Shown here piece by piece: positions 1-13,516 of a stretch of 64,000 nt of DNA. The stretch covers positions 18,412,001 through 18,476,000 of the forward strand of contig CM072876.1 in NCBI GenBank assembly GCA_036937835.1, given 5' to 3'. The notes beneath the pieces are model-generated. The model was not told the origin of the DNA and made no database searches. It worked only from the letters and a program-made list of their open reading frames with translations. How positions within the stretch are numbered: the stretch's first letter is position 1; each line of letters opens with the position of its first letter. The position numbers and the translations under genes are program-made. This DNA comes from Pampus argenteus (lineage: Eukaryota; Chordata; Actinopteri; Scombriformes; Stromateidae).

Positions 1-776
1 ATTTGTAAAAATAGCTTTCTCTCAGCGAGAGAAGGTCAAAACTGACAACTACAGTTTTTCCTAAACAACAAGCAATATTTTCAATCAAAACCATGTTTGC
101 CATCAACAAGTAACTGATTTCTAATGATTAGGAGCACAAAACTCACTTCTGAGAGCTTCCTGCAGCTTTTACTGTAACATTTGTAAAAAAAGCTTACTCT
201 CAGGCCAAAACTGACAACTACAGTTTTTCTTAAACAACAAGCAATATTTTCAATCAAAACCATGTTTGCCATCAACAAGTAACTGATTTCTAATGATTAG
301 GAGCACAAAACTCACTTCTGAGAGCTTCCTGCAGCTTTTACTGTAACATTTGTAAAAAAAATAGCTTTCTCTCAGGCCAAAATGACAACTACAGTTTTTC
401 TTAAACAACAAGCAATATTTTCAATCAAAACCATGTTTGCCATCAACAAGTAACTGATTTCTAATGATTAGGACCAAAAAACTCACTTCTGAGAGCTTCC
501 TGCAGCTTTTACTGTAACATTTGTAAAAATAGCTTTCTCTCTGCGAGAGAAGGCCAAAACTGACAACTACAGTTTTTCTTAAACAAGGAGCAATATTTTC
601 AATCAAAACCATGTTTGCCATCAACAAGTAACTGATTTCTAATGATTAGGAGCACAAAACTCACTTCTGAGAGCTTCCTGCAGCTTTTACTGTAACATTT
701 GTAAAAATAGCTTTCTCTCAGAATGGGAAGGCCAAAACTGACAACTACAGTTTTTCTTAAACAAGGAGCAATATTT

Positions 777-1319
777 TCAATCAAAACCATGTTTGCCATC
801 AACAAGTAACTGATTTCTAATGATAAGGACCAAAAAACTTACTTCTGAGAGCTTCCTGCAGCTTTTACTGTAACATTTGTAAAAATAGCTTTCTCTCTGC
901 GAGAAAAGGCCAAAACTGACAACTACAGTTTTTCTTAAACAAGGAGCAATATTTTCAATCAAAACCATGTTTGCCATCAACAAGTAACTGATTTCTAATG
1001 ATTGGACCATAAAACTCACTTCTGAGAGCTTCCTGCAGCTTTTACTGTAACATTTGTAAAAATAGCTTTCTCTCAGGCCAAAACTGACAACTACAGTTTT
1101 TCTTAAACAAGGAGCAATATTTTCAATCAAAACCATGTTTGCCATCAACAAGTAACTGATTTCTAATGATTGGACCATAAAACTCACTTCTGAGAGCTTC
1201 CTGCAGCTTTTACTGTAACATTTGTAAAAATAGCTTTCTCTCAGGCCAAAACTGACAACTACAGTTTTTCTTAAACAAGGAGCAATATTTTCAATCAAAA
1301 CCATGTTTGCCATCAACAA
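777..1319 (-). repeat. Run of 168-bp monomers that opens a spurious 180-codon frame
   Basis: The two monomers around 955-1,290 carry GATTGGACCAT where GATTAGGACC is usual, a 1-bp loss that makes them 168 bp (3x56). The reading frame is therefore kept across units and a minus-strand frame of 180 codons results, consisting of three copies of the same 56-60-residue segment. It starts at a TTG inside the repeat, with no promoter-like or codon-use evidence. I annotate it as repeat sequence, not as a gene. The same cause produces the 121-codon frames elsewhere in strata A and B-facing A. Confidence 0.85.
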
Positions 1320-1459
1320 GTAACTGATTTCTAATGCTTAGGACCAAAAAACTCACTTCTGAGAGCTTCCTGCAGCTTTTACTGTAACATTTGTAAAAAT
1401 AGCTTTCTCTCAGGCCAAAACTGACAACTACAGTTTTTCTTAAACAAGGAGCAATATTT

Positions 1460-4400
1460 TCAATCAAAACCATGTTTGCCATCAACAAGTAACTGATTTC
1501 TAATGATAAGGACCAAAAAACTTACTTCTGAGAGCTTCCTGCAGCTTTTACTGTAACATTTGTAAAAATAGCTTTCTCTCAGGCCAAAACTGACAACTAC
1601 AGTTTTTCTTAAACAAGGAGCAATATTTTCAATCAAAACCATGTTTGCCATCAACAAGTAACTGATTTCTAATGATTGGACCATAAAACTCACTTCTGAG
1701 AGCTTCCTGCAGCTTTTACTGTAACATTTGTAAAAATAGCTTTCTCTCAGGCCAAAACTGACAACTACAGTTTTTCTTAAACAAGGAGCAATATGTTCAA
1801 TCAAAACCATGTTTGCCATCAACAAGTAACTGATTTCTAATGATTAGGACCAAAAAACTCACTTCTGAGAGCTTCCTGCAGCTTTTACTGTAACATTTGT
1901 AAAAAATAGCTTTCTCTCAGCGAGAGAAGGTCAAAACTGACAACTACAGTTTTTCTTTAACAACGAGCAATATTTTCAATCAAAACCATGTTTGCCATCA
2001 ACAAGTAACTGATTTCTAATGATTAGGACCAAAAAACTCACTTCTGAAAGCTTCCTGCAGCTTTTACTGTAACATTTGTAAAAAATAGCTTTCTCTCTGC
2101 GAGAGAAGGCCAAAACTGACAACTACAGTTTTTCTTAGACAAGGAGCAATATTTTCAATCAAAACCATGTTTGCCAAGTAACTGATTTCTAATGATTAGG
2201 AGCACAAAACTCACTTCTGAGAGCTTCCTGCAGCTTTTACTGTAACATTTGTAAAAATAGCTTTCTCTCAGGCCAAAACTGACAACTACAGTTTTTCTTA
2301 AACAAGGAGCAATATTTTCAATCAAAACCATGTTTGCCATCAACAAGTAACTGATTTCTAATGCTTAGGACCAAAAAACTCACTTCTGAGAGCTTCCTGC
2401 AGCTTTTACTGTAACATTTGTAAAAATAGCTATCTCTCAGGCCAAAACTGACAACTACAGTTTTTCTTAAACAAGGAGCAATATTTTCAATCAAAACCAT
2501 GTTTGCCATCAACAAGTAACTGATTTCTAATGATAAGGACCAAAAAACTTACTTCTGAGAGCTTCCTGCAGCTTTTACTGTAACATTTGTAAAAATAGCT
2601 TTCTCTCAGGCCAAAACTGACAACTACAGTTTTTCTTAAACAAGGAGCAATATTTTTAATCAAAACCATGTTTGCCATCAACAAGTAACTGATTTATAAT
2701 GATTAGGACCAAAAAACTAACTTCTGAGAGCTTCCTGCAGCTTTTACTGTAACATTTGTAAAAATAGCTTTCTCTCTGCGAGAGAAGGCCAAAACTGACA
2801 ACTACAGTTTTTCTAAAACAAGGAGCAATATTTTCAATCAAAACCATGTTTGCCATCAACAAGTAACTGATTTCTAATGATAAGGACCAATAAACTTACT
2901 TCTGAGAGCTTCCTGCAGCTTTTACTGTAACATTTGTAAAAATAGCTTTCTCTCAGGCCAAAACTGACAACTACAGTTTTTCTTAAACAAGGAGCAATAT
3001 TTTCAATCAAAACCATGTTTGCCATCAACAAGTAACTGATTTATAATGATTAGGACCAAAAAACTAACTTCTGAGAGCTTCCTGCAGCTTTTACTGTAAC
3101 ATTTGTAAAAAAAGCTTTCTCTCAGGCCAAAACTGACAACTACAGTTTTTCTTAAACAACAAGCAATATTTTCAATCAAAACCATGTTTGCCATCAACAA
3201 GTAACTGATTTCTAATGATTAGGAGCACAAAGCTCACTTCTGAGAGCTTCCTGCAGCTTTTACTGTAACATTTGTAAAAATTGCTTTCTCTCAGGCCAAA
3301 ACTGACAACTACAGTTTTTCTTAAACAAGGAGCAATATTTTCAATCAAAACCATGTTTGCCATCAACAAGTAACTGATTTCTAATGATTAGGAGCACAAA
3401 ACTCACTTCTGAGAGCTTCCTGCAGCTTTTACTGTAACATTTGTAAAAATAGCTTTCTCTCAGGCCAAAACTGACAACTACAGTTTTTCTTAAACAAGGA
3501 GCAATATTTTCAATCAAAACCATGTTTGCCATCAACAAGTAACTCATTTCTAATGATTGGACCATAAAACTCACTTCTGAGAGCTTCCTGCAGCTTTTAC
3601 TGTAACATTTGTAAAAATAGCTTTCTCTCAGGCCAAAACTGACAACTACAGTTTTTCTTAAACAAGGAGCAATATTTTCAATCAAAACCATGTTTGCCAT
3701 CAACAAGTAACTGATTTCTAATGATTAGGACCAAAAAACTCACTTCTGAGAGCTTCCTGCAGATTTTACTGTAACATTTGTAAAAAATAGCTTTCTCTCT
3801 GCGAGAGAAGGCCAAAACTGACAACTACAGTTTTTCTTAAACAACAAGCAATATTTTCAATCAAAACCATGTTTGCCATCAACAAGTACCTGATTTCTAA
3901 TGATTAGGAGCACAAAACTCACTTCTGAGAGCTTCCTGCAGCTTTTACTGTAACATTTGTAAAAATAGCTTTCTCTCAGGCCAAAACTGACAACTACAGT
4001 TTTTCTTAAACAAGGAGCAATATTTTCAATCAAAACCATGTTTGCCATCAACAAGTAACTCATTTCTAATGATTGGACCATAAAACTCACTTCTGAGAGC
4101 TTCCTGCAGCTTTTACTGTAACATTTGTAAAAATAGCTTTCTCTCAGGCCAAAACTGACAACTACAGTTTTTCTTAAACAAGGAGCAATATTTTCAATCA
4201 AAACCATGTTTGCCATCAACAAGTAACTGATTTCTAATGATTAGGACCAAAAAACTCACTTCTGAGAGCTTCCTGCAGCTTTTACTGTAACATTTGTAAA
4301 AATAGCTTTCTCTCAGGCCAAAACTGACAACTACAGTTTTTCTTAAACAACAAGCAATATTTTCAATCAAAACCATGTTTGCCATCAACAAGTAACTGAT

Positions 4401-4480
4401 TTCTAATGATTAGGAGCACAAAACTCACTTCTGAGAGCTTCCTCCAGCTGTTACTGTAACATTTGTAAAAAATAGCTTTC
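1460..4480 (-). repeat. Stratum A older block, copy 1
   Basis: This block recurs at 5,060-7,730. The monomers at 1,460-2,360 match 5,060-5,960 (offset 3,600), 2,656-3,420 match 6,087-6,850 (offset 3,431), and 3,857-4,400 match 7,110-7,650 (offset 3,253). Shared rare variants include ATATGTTCAATC, a 6-bp loss giving GCCAAGTAAC near 2,175, GATTTATAATG, GGACCAATAAAC, AAAATTGC and AGTACCTGATT. Stepwise offset changes show gain or loss of single monomers since the copies separated. Confidence 0.8.
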
Positions 4481-5059
4481 TCTCTGTGAGAGAAGGCCAA
4501 AACTGACAACTACAGTTTTTCTTAAACAAGGAGCAATATTTTCAATCAAAACCATGTTTGCCATCAACAAGTAACTGATTTCTAATGATTAGGACCAAAA
4601 AACTCACTTCTGAGAGCTTCCTGCAGATTTTACTGTAACATTTGTAAAAAAATAGCTTTCTCTCTGCGAGAGAAGGCCAAAACTGACAACTACAGTTTTT
4701 CTTAAACAAGGAGCAATATTTTCAATCAAAACCATGTTTGCCATCAACAAGTAACTGATTTCTAATGATTAGGAGCACAAAACTCACTTCTGAGAGCTTC
4801 CTGCAGCTTTTACTGTAACATTTGTAAAAATAGCTTTCTCTCAGGCCAAAACTGACAACTACAGTTTTTCTTAAACAACAAGACATATTTTCAATCAAAA
4901 CCATGTTTGCCATCAACGAATAACTGATTTCTAATGATTAGGAGCACAAAACTCACTTCTGAGAGCTTCCTGCAGCTTTTACTGTAACATTTGTAAAAAT
5001 AGCTTTCTCTCAGGCCAAAACTGACAACTACAGTTTTTCTTAAACAAGGAGCAATATTT

Positions 5060-7730
5060 TCAATCAAAACCATGTTTGCCATCAACAAGTAACTGATTTC
5101 TAATGCTTAGGACCAAAAAACTCACTTCTGAGAGATTCCTGCAGCTTTTACTGTAACATTTGTAAAAATAGCTTTCTCTCAGGCCAAAACTGACAACTAC
5201 AGTTTTTCTTAAACAAGGAGCAATATTTTCAATCAAAACCATGTTTGCCATCAACAAGTAACTGATTTCTAATGATTGGACCATAAAACTCACTTCTGAG
5301 AGCTTCCTGCAGCTTTTACTGTAACATTTGTAAAAATAGCTTTCTCTCAGGCCAAAACTGACAACTACAGTTTTTCTTAAACAAGGAGCAATATGTTCAA
5401 TCAAAACCATGTTTGCCATCAACAAGTAACTGATTTCTAATGATTAGGACCAAAAAACTCACTTCTGAGAGCTTCCTGCAGCTTTTACTGTAACATTTGT
5501 AAAAAATAGCTTTCTCTCAGCGAGAGAAGGTCAAAACTGACAACTACAGTTTTTCTTCAACAACGAGCAATATTTTCAATCAAAACCATGTTTGTCATCA
5601 ACAAGTAACTGATTTCTAATGATTAGGACCAAAAAACTCACTTCTGAAAGCTTCCTGCAGCTTTTACTGTAACATTTGTAAAAAATAGCTTTCTCTCTGC
5701 GAGAGAAGGCCAAAACTGACAACTACAGTTTTTCTTAGACAAGGAGCAATATTTTCAATCAAAACCATGTTTGCCAAGTAACTGATTTCTAATGATTAGG
5801 AGCACAAAACTCACTTCTGAGAGCTTCCTGCAGCTTTTACTGTAACATTTGTAAAAATAGCTTTCTCTCAGGCCAAAACTGACAACTACAGTTTTTCTTA
5901 AACAAGGAGCAATATTTTCAATCAAAACCATGTTTGCCATCAACAAGTAACTGATTTCTAATGATTAGGACCATAAAACTCACTTCTGAGAGCTTCCTGC
6001 AGCTTTTACTGTAACATTTGTAAAAATAGCTTTCTCTCAGGCCAAAACTGACAACTACAGTTTTTCTTAAACAAGGAGCAATATTTTCAATCAAAACCAT
6101 GTTTGCCATCAACAAGTAACTGATTTATAATGATTAGGACCAAAAAACTAACTTCTGAGAGCTTCCTGCAGCTTTTACTGTAACATTTGTAAAAATAGCT
6201 TTCTCTCTGCGAGAGAAGGCCAAAACTGACAACTACAGTTTTTCTTAAACAAGGAGCAATATTTTCAATCAAAACCATGTTTGCCATCAACAAGTAACTG
6301 ATTTCTAATGATAAGGACCAATAAACTTACTTCTGAGAGCTTCCTGCAGCTTTTACTGTAACATTTGTAAAAATAGCTTTCTCTCAGGCCAAAACTGACA
6401 ACTACAGTTTTACTTAAACAAGGAGCAATATTTTCAATCAAAACCATGTTTGCCATCAACAAGTAACTGATTTATAATGATTAGGACCAAAAAACTAACT
6501 TCTGAGAGCTTCCTGCAGCTTTTACTGTAACATTTGTAAAAATAGCTTTCTCTCAGGCCAAAACTGACAACTACAGTTTTTCTTAAACAACAAGCAATAT
6601 TTTCAATCAAAACCATGTTTGCCATCAACAAGTAACTGATTTCTAATGATTAGGAGCACAAAACTCACTTCTGAGAGCTTCCTGCAGCTTTTACTGTAAC
6701 ATTTGTAAAAATTGCTTTCTCTCAGGCCAAAACTGACAACTACAGTTTTTCTTAAACAAGGAGCAATATTTTCAATCAAAACCATGTTTGCCATCAACAA
6801 GTAACTGATTTCTAATGATTAGGAGCACAAAACTCACTTCTGAGAGCTTCCTGCAGCTTTTACTGTAACATTTGTAAAAATAGCTTTCTCTCAGGCCAAA
6901 ACTGACAACTACAGTTTTTCTTAAACAACAAGCAATATTTTCAATCAAAACCATGTTTGCCATCAACAAGTAACTGATTTCTAATGATTAGGAGCACAAA
7001 ACTCACTTCTGAGAGCTTCCTGCAGCTTTTACTGTGACATTTGTAAAAATAGCTTTCTCTCAGGCCAAAACTGACAACTACAGTTTTTCTTAAACAACAA
7101 GCAATATTTTCAATCAAAACCATGTTTGCCATCAACAAGTACCTGATTTCTAATGATTAGGAGCACAAAACTCACTTCTGAGAGCTTCCTGCAGCTTTTA
7201 CTGTAACATTTGTAAAAATAGCTTTCTCTCAGGCCAAAACTGACAACTACAGTTTTTCTTAAACAAGGAGCAATATTTTCAATCAAAACCATGTTTGCCA
7301 TCAACAAGTAACTGATTTCTAATGATTGGACCATAAAACTCACTTCTGAGAGCTTCCTGCAGCTTTTACTGTAACATTTGTAAAAATAGCTTTCTCTCAG
7401 GCCAAAACTGACAACTACAGTTTTTCTTAAACAAGGAGCAATATTTTCAATCAAAACCATGTTTGTCATCAACAAGTAACTGATTTCTAATGATTAGGAC
7501 CAAAAAATTCACTTCTGAGAGCTTCCTGCAGCTTTTACTGTAACATTTGTAAAAATAGCTTTCTCTCAGGCCAAAACTGACAACTACAGTTTTTCTTAAA
7601 CAACAAGCAATATTTTTAATCAAAACCATGTTTGCCATCAACAAGTAACTGATTTCTAATGATTAGGAGCACAAAACTCACTTCTGAGAGCTTCCTCCGG
7701 CTGTTACTGTAACATTTGTAAAAAATAGCT
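5060..7730 (-). repeat. Stratum A older block, copy 2
   Basis: The order of rare variants matches copy 1 and a third copy at about 23,830-25,930. Markers include ATATGTTCAATC near 5,393, the 6-bp loss near 5,775, ACTGTGACATTTG near 7,032, AGTACCTGATT near 7,138 and TTTGTCATC near 7,463. Much of 6,087-7,095 is also matched at 22,642-23,650 (offset 16,555). The block is thus an HOR-like unit of roughly 2-2.7 kb, dispersed and not strictly tandem. Confidence 0.8.
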
Positions 7731-7939
7731 TTCTCTCTGTCAGAGAAGGCCAAAACTGACAACTACAGTTTTTCTTAAACAAGGAGCAATATTTTCAATC
7801 AAAACCATGTTTGCCATCAACAAGTAACTGATTTCTAATGAATAGGAGCACAAAACTCACTTCTGAGAGCTTCCTGCAGCTTTTACTGTAACATTTGTAA
7901 AAATAGCTTTCTCTCAGGCCAAAATGACAACTACAGTTT

Positions 7940-8480
7940 TTCTTAAACAACAAGCAATATTTTCAATCAAAACCATGTTTGCCATCAACAAGTAACTGAT
8001 TTCTAATGATTAGGACTAAAAAACTCACTTCTGAGAGCTTCCTGCAGCTTTTACTGTCACATTTGTAAAAATAGTTTTCTCTCAGGCCAAAACTGACAAC
8101 TACAGTTTTTCTTAAACAAGGAGCAAGATTTTCAATCAAACCCATGTTTGCCATCAACAAGTAACTGATTTCTAATGATTAGGACCAAAAAACTCACTTC
8201 TGAGAGCTTCCTGCAGCTTTTACTGTAACATTTGTAAAAATAGCTTTCTCTCTGCGAGAGAAGGCCAAAACTGACAACTACAGTTTTTTCTAAACAAGGA
8301 GCAATATTTTCAATCAAAACCATGTTTGCCATCACCAAGTAACTGATTTCTAATGATTAGGACCAAAAAACTCACTTCTGAGAGCTTCCTGCAGCTTTTA
8401 CTGTAACATTTGTAAAAAATAGCTTTCTCTCTACGAGAGAAGGCCAAAACTGACAACTACAGTTTTTCTTAAACAAGGAG
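7940..8480 (-). repeat. Three-monomer segment with a copy at about 17,296-17,836
   Basis: Rare shared changes (GGACTAAAAAAC, ACTGTCACATTTG, AATAGTTTTCTC, AGCAAGATTTTC, CAAACCCATG, CATCACCAAG) recur in the same order 9,356 bp away. The flanking monomers differ, for example a palindrome reading CTCTACGAG here and CTCTGTGAG there. This is a copied segment dropped into a different context. Confidence 0.82.
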
Positions 8481-9687
8481 CAATATTTTCATTAAAAACC
8501 ATGTTTGCCATCAACAAGTAACTGATTTCTAATGATTAGGAGCACAAAACTCACTTCTGAGAGCTTCCTGCAGCTTTTACTGTAACATTTGTAAAAATAG
8601 CTTTCTCTCAGGCCAAAACTGACAACTACAGTTTTTCTTAAACAACAAGCAATATTTTCAATCAAAACCATGTTTGCCATCAACAAGTAACTGATTTCTA
8701 ATGATTAGGACCAAAAAACTCACTTCTGAGAGCTTCCTGCAGCTTTTACTGTAACATTTGTAAAAATAGCTTTCTCTCTGCGAGAGAAGGCCAAAACTGA
8801 CAACTACAGTTTTTCTTAAACAAGGAGCAATATTTTCAATCAAAACCATGTTTGCCATCAACAAGTAACTGATTTCTAATGATTAGGAGCACAAAACTCA
8901 CGTCTAAGAGCTTCCTGCAGCTGTTACCGTAACATTTGTAAAAATAGCTTTCTCTCAGGCCAAAACTGACAACTACAGTTTTTCTTAAACAACAAGCAAT
9001 ATTTTCAATCAAAACCATGTTTGCCATCAACAAGTAACTGATTTCTAATGATTAGGAGCACAAAACTCACTTCTGAGAGCTTCCTGCAGCTTTTACTGTA
9101 ACATTTGTAAAAATAGCTTTCTCTCAGGCCAAAACTGACAACTACAGTTTTTCTTAAACAACAAGCAATATTTTCAATCAAAACCATGTTTGCCATCAAC
9201 AAGTAACTGATTTATAATGAATAGGAGCACAAAACTCACTTCTGAGAGCTTCCTGCAGGTTTTACTGTAACATTTGTAAAAATAGCTTTCTCTCAGGCCA
9301 AAATGACAACTACAGTTTTTCTTAAACAACAAGCAATATTTTCAATCAAAACCATGTTTGCCATCAACAAGTAACTGATTTCTAATGATTAGGACCAAAA
9401 AACTCACTTCTGAGAGCTTCCTGCAGCTTTTACTGTAACATTTGTAAAAATAGCTTTCTCTCAGCGACAGAAGGTCAAAACTGACAACTACAGTTTTTCT
9501 TAAACAAGGAGCAATATTTTCAATCAAAACCATGTTTGCCATCAACAAGTAACTGATTTCTAATGATTAGGACCAAAAAACTCACTTCTGAGAGCTTCCT
9601 GCAGCTTTTACTGTAACATTTGTAAAAATAGCTTTCTCTCAAGCCAAAATGACAACTACAGTTTTTCTTAAACAACAAGCAATATTT

Positions 9688-10725
9688 TCAATCAAAACCA
9701 TGTTTGCCATCAACAAGTAACTGATTTCTAATGATTAGGAGCACAAAACTCACTTCTGAGAGCTTCCTGCAGCTGTTACTGTAACATTTGTAAAAATAGC
9801 TTTCTCTCTGTGAGAGAAGGCCAAAACTGACAACTACAGTTTTTCTTAAACAAGGAGCAATATTTTCAATCAAAACCATGTTTGCCATCAACAAGTAACT
9901 GATTTCTAATGATTAGGACCAAAAAACTCACTTCTGAGAGCTTCCTGCAGCTTTTACTGTAACATTTGTAAAATAGCTTTCTCTCAGCGAGAGAAGGTCA
10001 AAACTGACAACTACAGTTTTTCCTAAACAACAAGCAATATTTTCAATCAAAACCATGTTTGCCATCAACAAGTAACTGATTTCTAATGATTAGGAGCACA
10101 AAACTCACTTCTGAGAGCTTCCTGCAGCTTTTACTGTAACATTTGTAAAAATTGCTTTCTCTCAGGCCAAAACTGACAACTACAGTTTTTCTTAAACAAG
10201 GAGCAATATTTTCAATCAAAACCATGTTTGCCATCAACAAGTAACTGATTTCTAATGATTAGGAGCACAAACCTCACTTCTGAGAGCTTCCTGCAGCTTT
10301 TACTGTAACATTTGTAAAAATAGCTTTCTCTCAGGCCAAAATGACAACTACAGTTTTTCTTAAACAACAAGCAATATTTTCAATCAAAACCATGTTTGCC
10401 ATCAACAAGTAACTGATTTCTAATGATTAGGACCAAAAAACTCACTTCTGAGAGCTTCCTGCAGCTTTTACTGTAACATTTGTAAAAATAGCTTTCTCTC
10501 AGCGAGAGAAGGTCAAAACTGACAACTACAGTTTTTCTTAAACAAGGAGCAATATTTTCAATCAAAACCATGTTTGCCATCAACAAGTAACTGATTTCTA
10601 ATGATTAGGACCAAAAAACTCACTTCTGAGAGCTTCCTGCAGCTTTTACTGTAACATTTGTAAAAATAGCTTTCTCTCAAGCCAAAATGACAACTACAGT
10701 TTTTCTTAAACAACAAGCAATATTT
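9688..10725 (-). repeat. Stratum A module X, 6-mer of about 1,039 bp (one copy)
   Basis: Six monomers of 178, 177, 169, 168, 178 and 168 bp form a recognisable set: CTGTGAGAG with AGCTGTTACTG; CAGCGAGAG with CCTAAACAAC; AAAATTGC; GGCCAAAATGAC; CAGCGAGAG with AAGGTC; and CAAGCCAAAATGAC. The full order recurs at 10,726 onward (first part), 14,378 onward (first part) and 15,942-16,980 (1,039 bp, complete). Partial copies lie at 12,290, 13,517, 17,845 and 21,948. This copy has one A fewer near 9,971. Confidence 0.82.
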
Positions 10726-13279
10726 TCAATCAAAACCATGTTTGCCATCAACAAGTAACTGATTTCTAATGATTAGGAGCACAAAACTCACTTCTGAGAG
10801 CTTCCTGCAGCTGTTACTGTAACATTTGTAAAAATAGCTTTCTCTCTGTGAGAGAAGGCCAAAACTGACAACTACAGTTTTTCTTAAACAAGGAGCAATA
10901 TTTTCAATCAAAACCATGTTTGCCATCAACAAGTAACTGATTTCTAATGATTAGGACCAAAAAACTCACTTCTGAGAGCTTCCTGCAGCTTTTACTGTAA
11001 CATTTGTAAAAATAGCTTTCTCTCAGCGAGAGAAGGTCAAAACTGACAACTACAGTTTTTCCTAAACAACAAGCAATATTTTCAATCAAAACCATGTTTG
11101 CCATCAACAAGTAACTGATTTCTAATGATTAGGAGCACAAAACTCACTTCTGAGAGCTTCCTGCAGCTTTTACTGTAACATTTGTAAAAATTGCTTTCTC
11201 TCAGGCCAAAACTGACAACTACAGTTTTTCTTAAACAAGGAGCAATATTTTCAATCAAAACCATGTTTGCCATCAACAAGTAACTGATTTCTAATGATTA
11301 GGAGCACAAAACTCACTTCTGAGAGCTTCCTGCAGCTTTTACTGTAACATTTGTAAAAATAGCTTTCTCTCAGGCCAAAATGACAACTACAGTTTTTCTT
11401 AAACAACAAGCAATATTTTCAATCAAAACCATGTTTGCCATCAACAAGTAACTGATTTCTAATGATTAGGACCAAAAAACTCACTTCTGAGAGCTTCCTG
11501 CAGCTTTTACTGTAACATTTGTAAAAATAGCTTTCTCTCTGCGAGAGAAGGCCAAAACTGACAACTACAGTTTTTCTTAAACAAGGAGCAATATTTTCAA
11601 TCAAAACCATGTTTGCCATCAACAAGTAACTGATTTCTAATGATTAGGAGCACAAAACTCACTTCTGAGAGCTTCCTGCAGCTTTTACTGTAACATTTGT
11701 AAAAATAGCTTTCTCTCAGAATGGAAAGGCCAAAACTGACAACTACAGTTTTTCTTAAACAAGGAGCAATATTTTCAATCAAAACCATGTTTGCCATCAA
11801 CAAGTAACTGATTTCTAATGATAAGGACCAAAAAACTTACCTCTGAGAGCTTCCTGCAGCTTTTACTGTAACATTTGTAAAAATAGCTTTCTCTCTGCGA
11901 GAAAAGGCCAAAACTGACAACTACAGTTTTTCTTAAACAAGGAGCAATATTTTCAATCAAAACCATGTTTGCCATCAACAAGTAACTGATTTCTAATGAT
12001 TAGGAGCACAAAACTCACTTCTGAGAGCTTTGTGCAGCTTTTACTGTAACATTTGTAAAAATAGCTTTCTCTCAGGCCAAAACTGACAACTACAGTTTTT
12101 CTTAAACAAGGAGCAATATTTTCAATCAAAACCATGTTTGCCATCAACAAGTAACTGATTTCTAATGATTGGACCATAAAACTCACTTCTGAGAGCTTCC
12201 TGCAGCTTTTACTGTAACATTTGTAAAAATAGCTTTCTCTCAGGCCAAAACTGACAACTACAGTTTTTCTTAAACAAGGAGCAATATTTTCAATCAAAAC
12301 CATGTTTGCCATCAACAAGTAACTGATTTCTAATGATTAGGAGCACAAAACTCACTTCTGAGAGCTTCCTGCAGCTGTTACTGTAACATTTGTAAAAATA
12401 GCTTTCTCTCTGTGAGAGAAGGCCAAAACTGACAACTACAGTTTTTCTTAAACAAGGAGCAATATTTTCAATCAAAACCATGTTTGCCATCAACAAGTAA
12501 CTGATTTCTAATGATTAGGACCAAAAAACTCACTTCTGAGAGCTTCCTGCAGCTTTTACTGTAACATTTGTAAAAATAGCTTTCTCTCAGCGAGAGAAGG
12601 TCAAAACTGACAACTACAGTTTTTCCTAAACAACAAGCAATATTTTCAATCAAAACCATGTTTGCCATCAACAAGTAACTGATTTCTAATGATTAGGAGC
12701 ACAAAACTCACTTCTGAGAGCTTCCTGCAGCTTTTACTGTAACATTTGTAAAAATTGCTTTCTCTCAGGCCAAAACTGACAACTACAGTTTTTCTTAAAC
12801 AAGGAGCAATATTTTCAATCAAAACCATGTTTGCCATCAACAAGTAACTGATTTCTAATGATTAGGAGCACAAACCTCACTTCTGAGAGCTTCCTGCAGC
12901 TTTTACTGTAACATTTGTAAAAATAGCTTTCTCTCAGGCCAAAATGACAACTACAGTTTTTCTTAAACAACAAGCAATATTTTCAATCAAAACCATGTTT
13001 GCCATCAACAAGTAACTGATTTCTAATGATTAGGACCAAAAAACTCACTTCTGAGAGCTTCCTGCAGCTTTTACTGTAACATTTGTAAAAATAGCTTTCT
13101 CTCAGCGAGAGAAGGTCAAAACTGACAACTACAGTTTTTCTTAAACAAGGAGCAATATTTTCAATCAAAACCATGTTTGCCATCAACAAGTAACTGATTT
13201 CTAATGATTAGGACCAAAAAACTCACTTCTGAGAGCTTCCTGCAGCTTTTACTGTAACATTTGTAAAAATAGCTTTCTC
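9866..13279 (-). repeat. Stratum A large repeat, copy 1 (period 3,652 bp)
   Basis: Monomer types match 13,517-16,931 one for one at a constant offset of 3,652 bp (21 monomers). Only isolated differences were noticed, for example AGCGAGAG near 10,502 against AGCGACAG near 14,154, and AAACCTC against AAAACTC in another unit. The right edge is inside a monomer: the copies part after CTTTCTCT (GTGCGAG near 13,280 and CAAGCC near 16,932). Confidence 0.82.
11419..12289 (-). repeat. Stratum A module Y, 5-mer of 871 bp, copy 1
   Basis: Five monomers (178, 178, 178, 169 and 168 bp) are marked in order by CTCTGCGAGAG, CAGAATGGAAAGG, AAGGACC with ACTTACCTCTG, AGCTTTGTGCAGC and GATTGGACCAT. A complete copy lies at 15,071-15,941. 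The last three monomers recur at 18,360-18,874 and 21,087-21,601. A related set with AGAATGGGAAGG at 599-1,290 may be a diverged relative. Confidence 0.83.
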
Positions 13280-13516
13280 TGTGCGAGAGAAGGCCAAAAC
13301 TGACAACTACAGTTTTTCTTAAACAAGGAGCAATATTTTCAATCAAAACCATGTTTGCCATCAACAAGTAACTGATTTCTAATGATTAGGAGCACAAAAC
13401 TCACTTCTGAGAGCTTCCTGCAGCTTTTACTGTAACATTTGTAAAAATAGCTTTCTCTCAGAATGGAAAGGCCAAAACTGACAACTACAGTTTTTCTTAA
13501 ACAAGGATCAATATTT

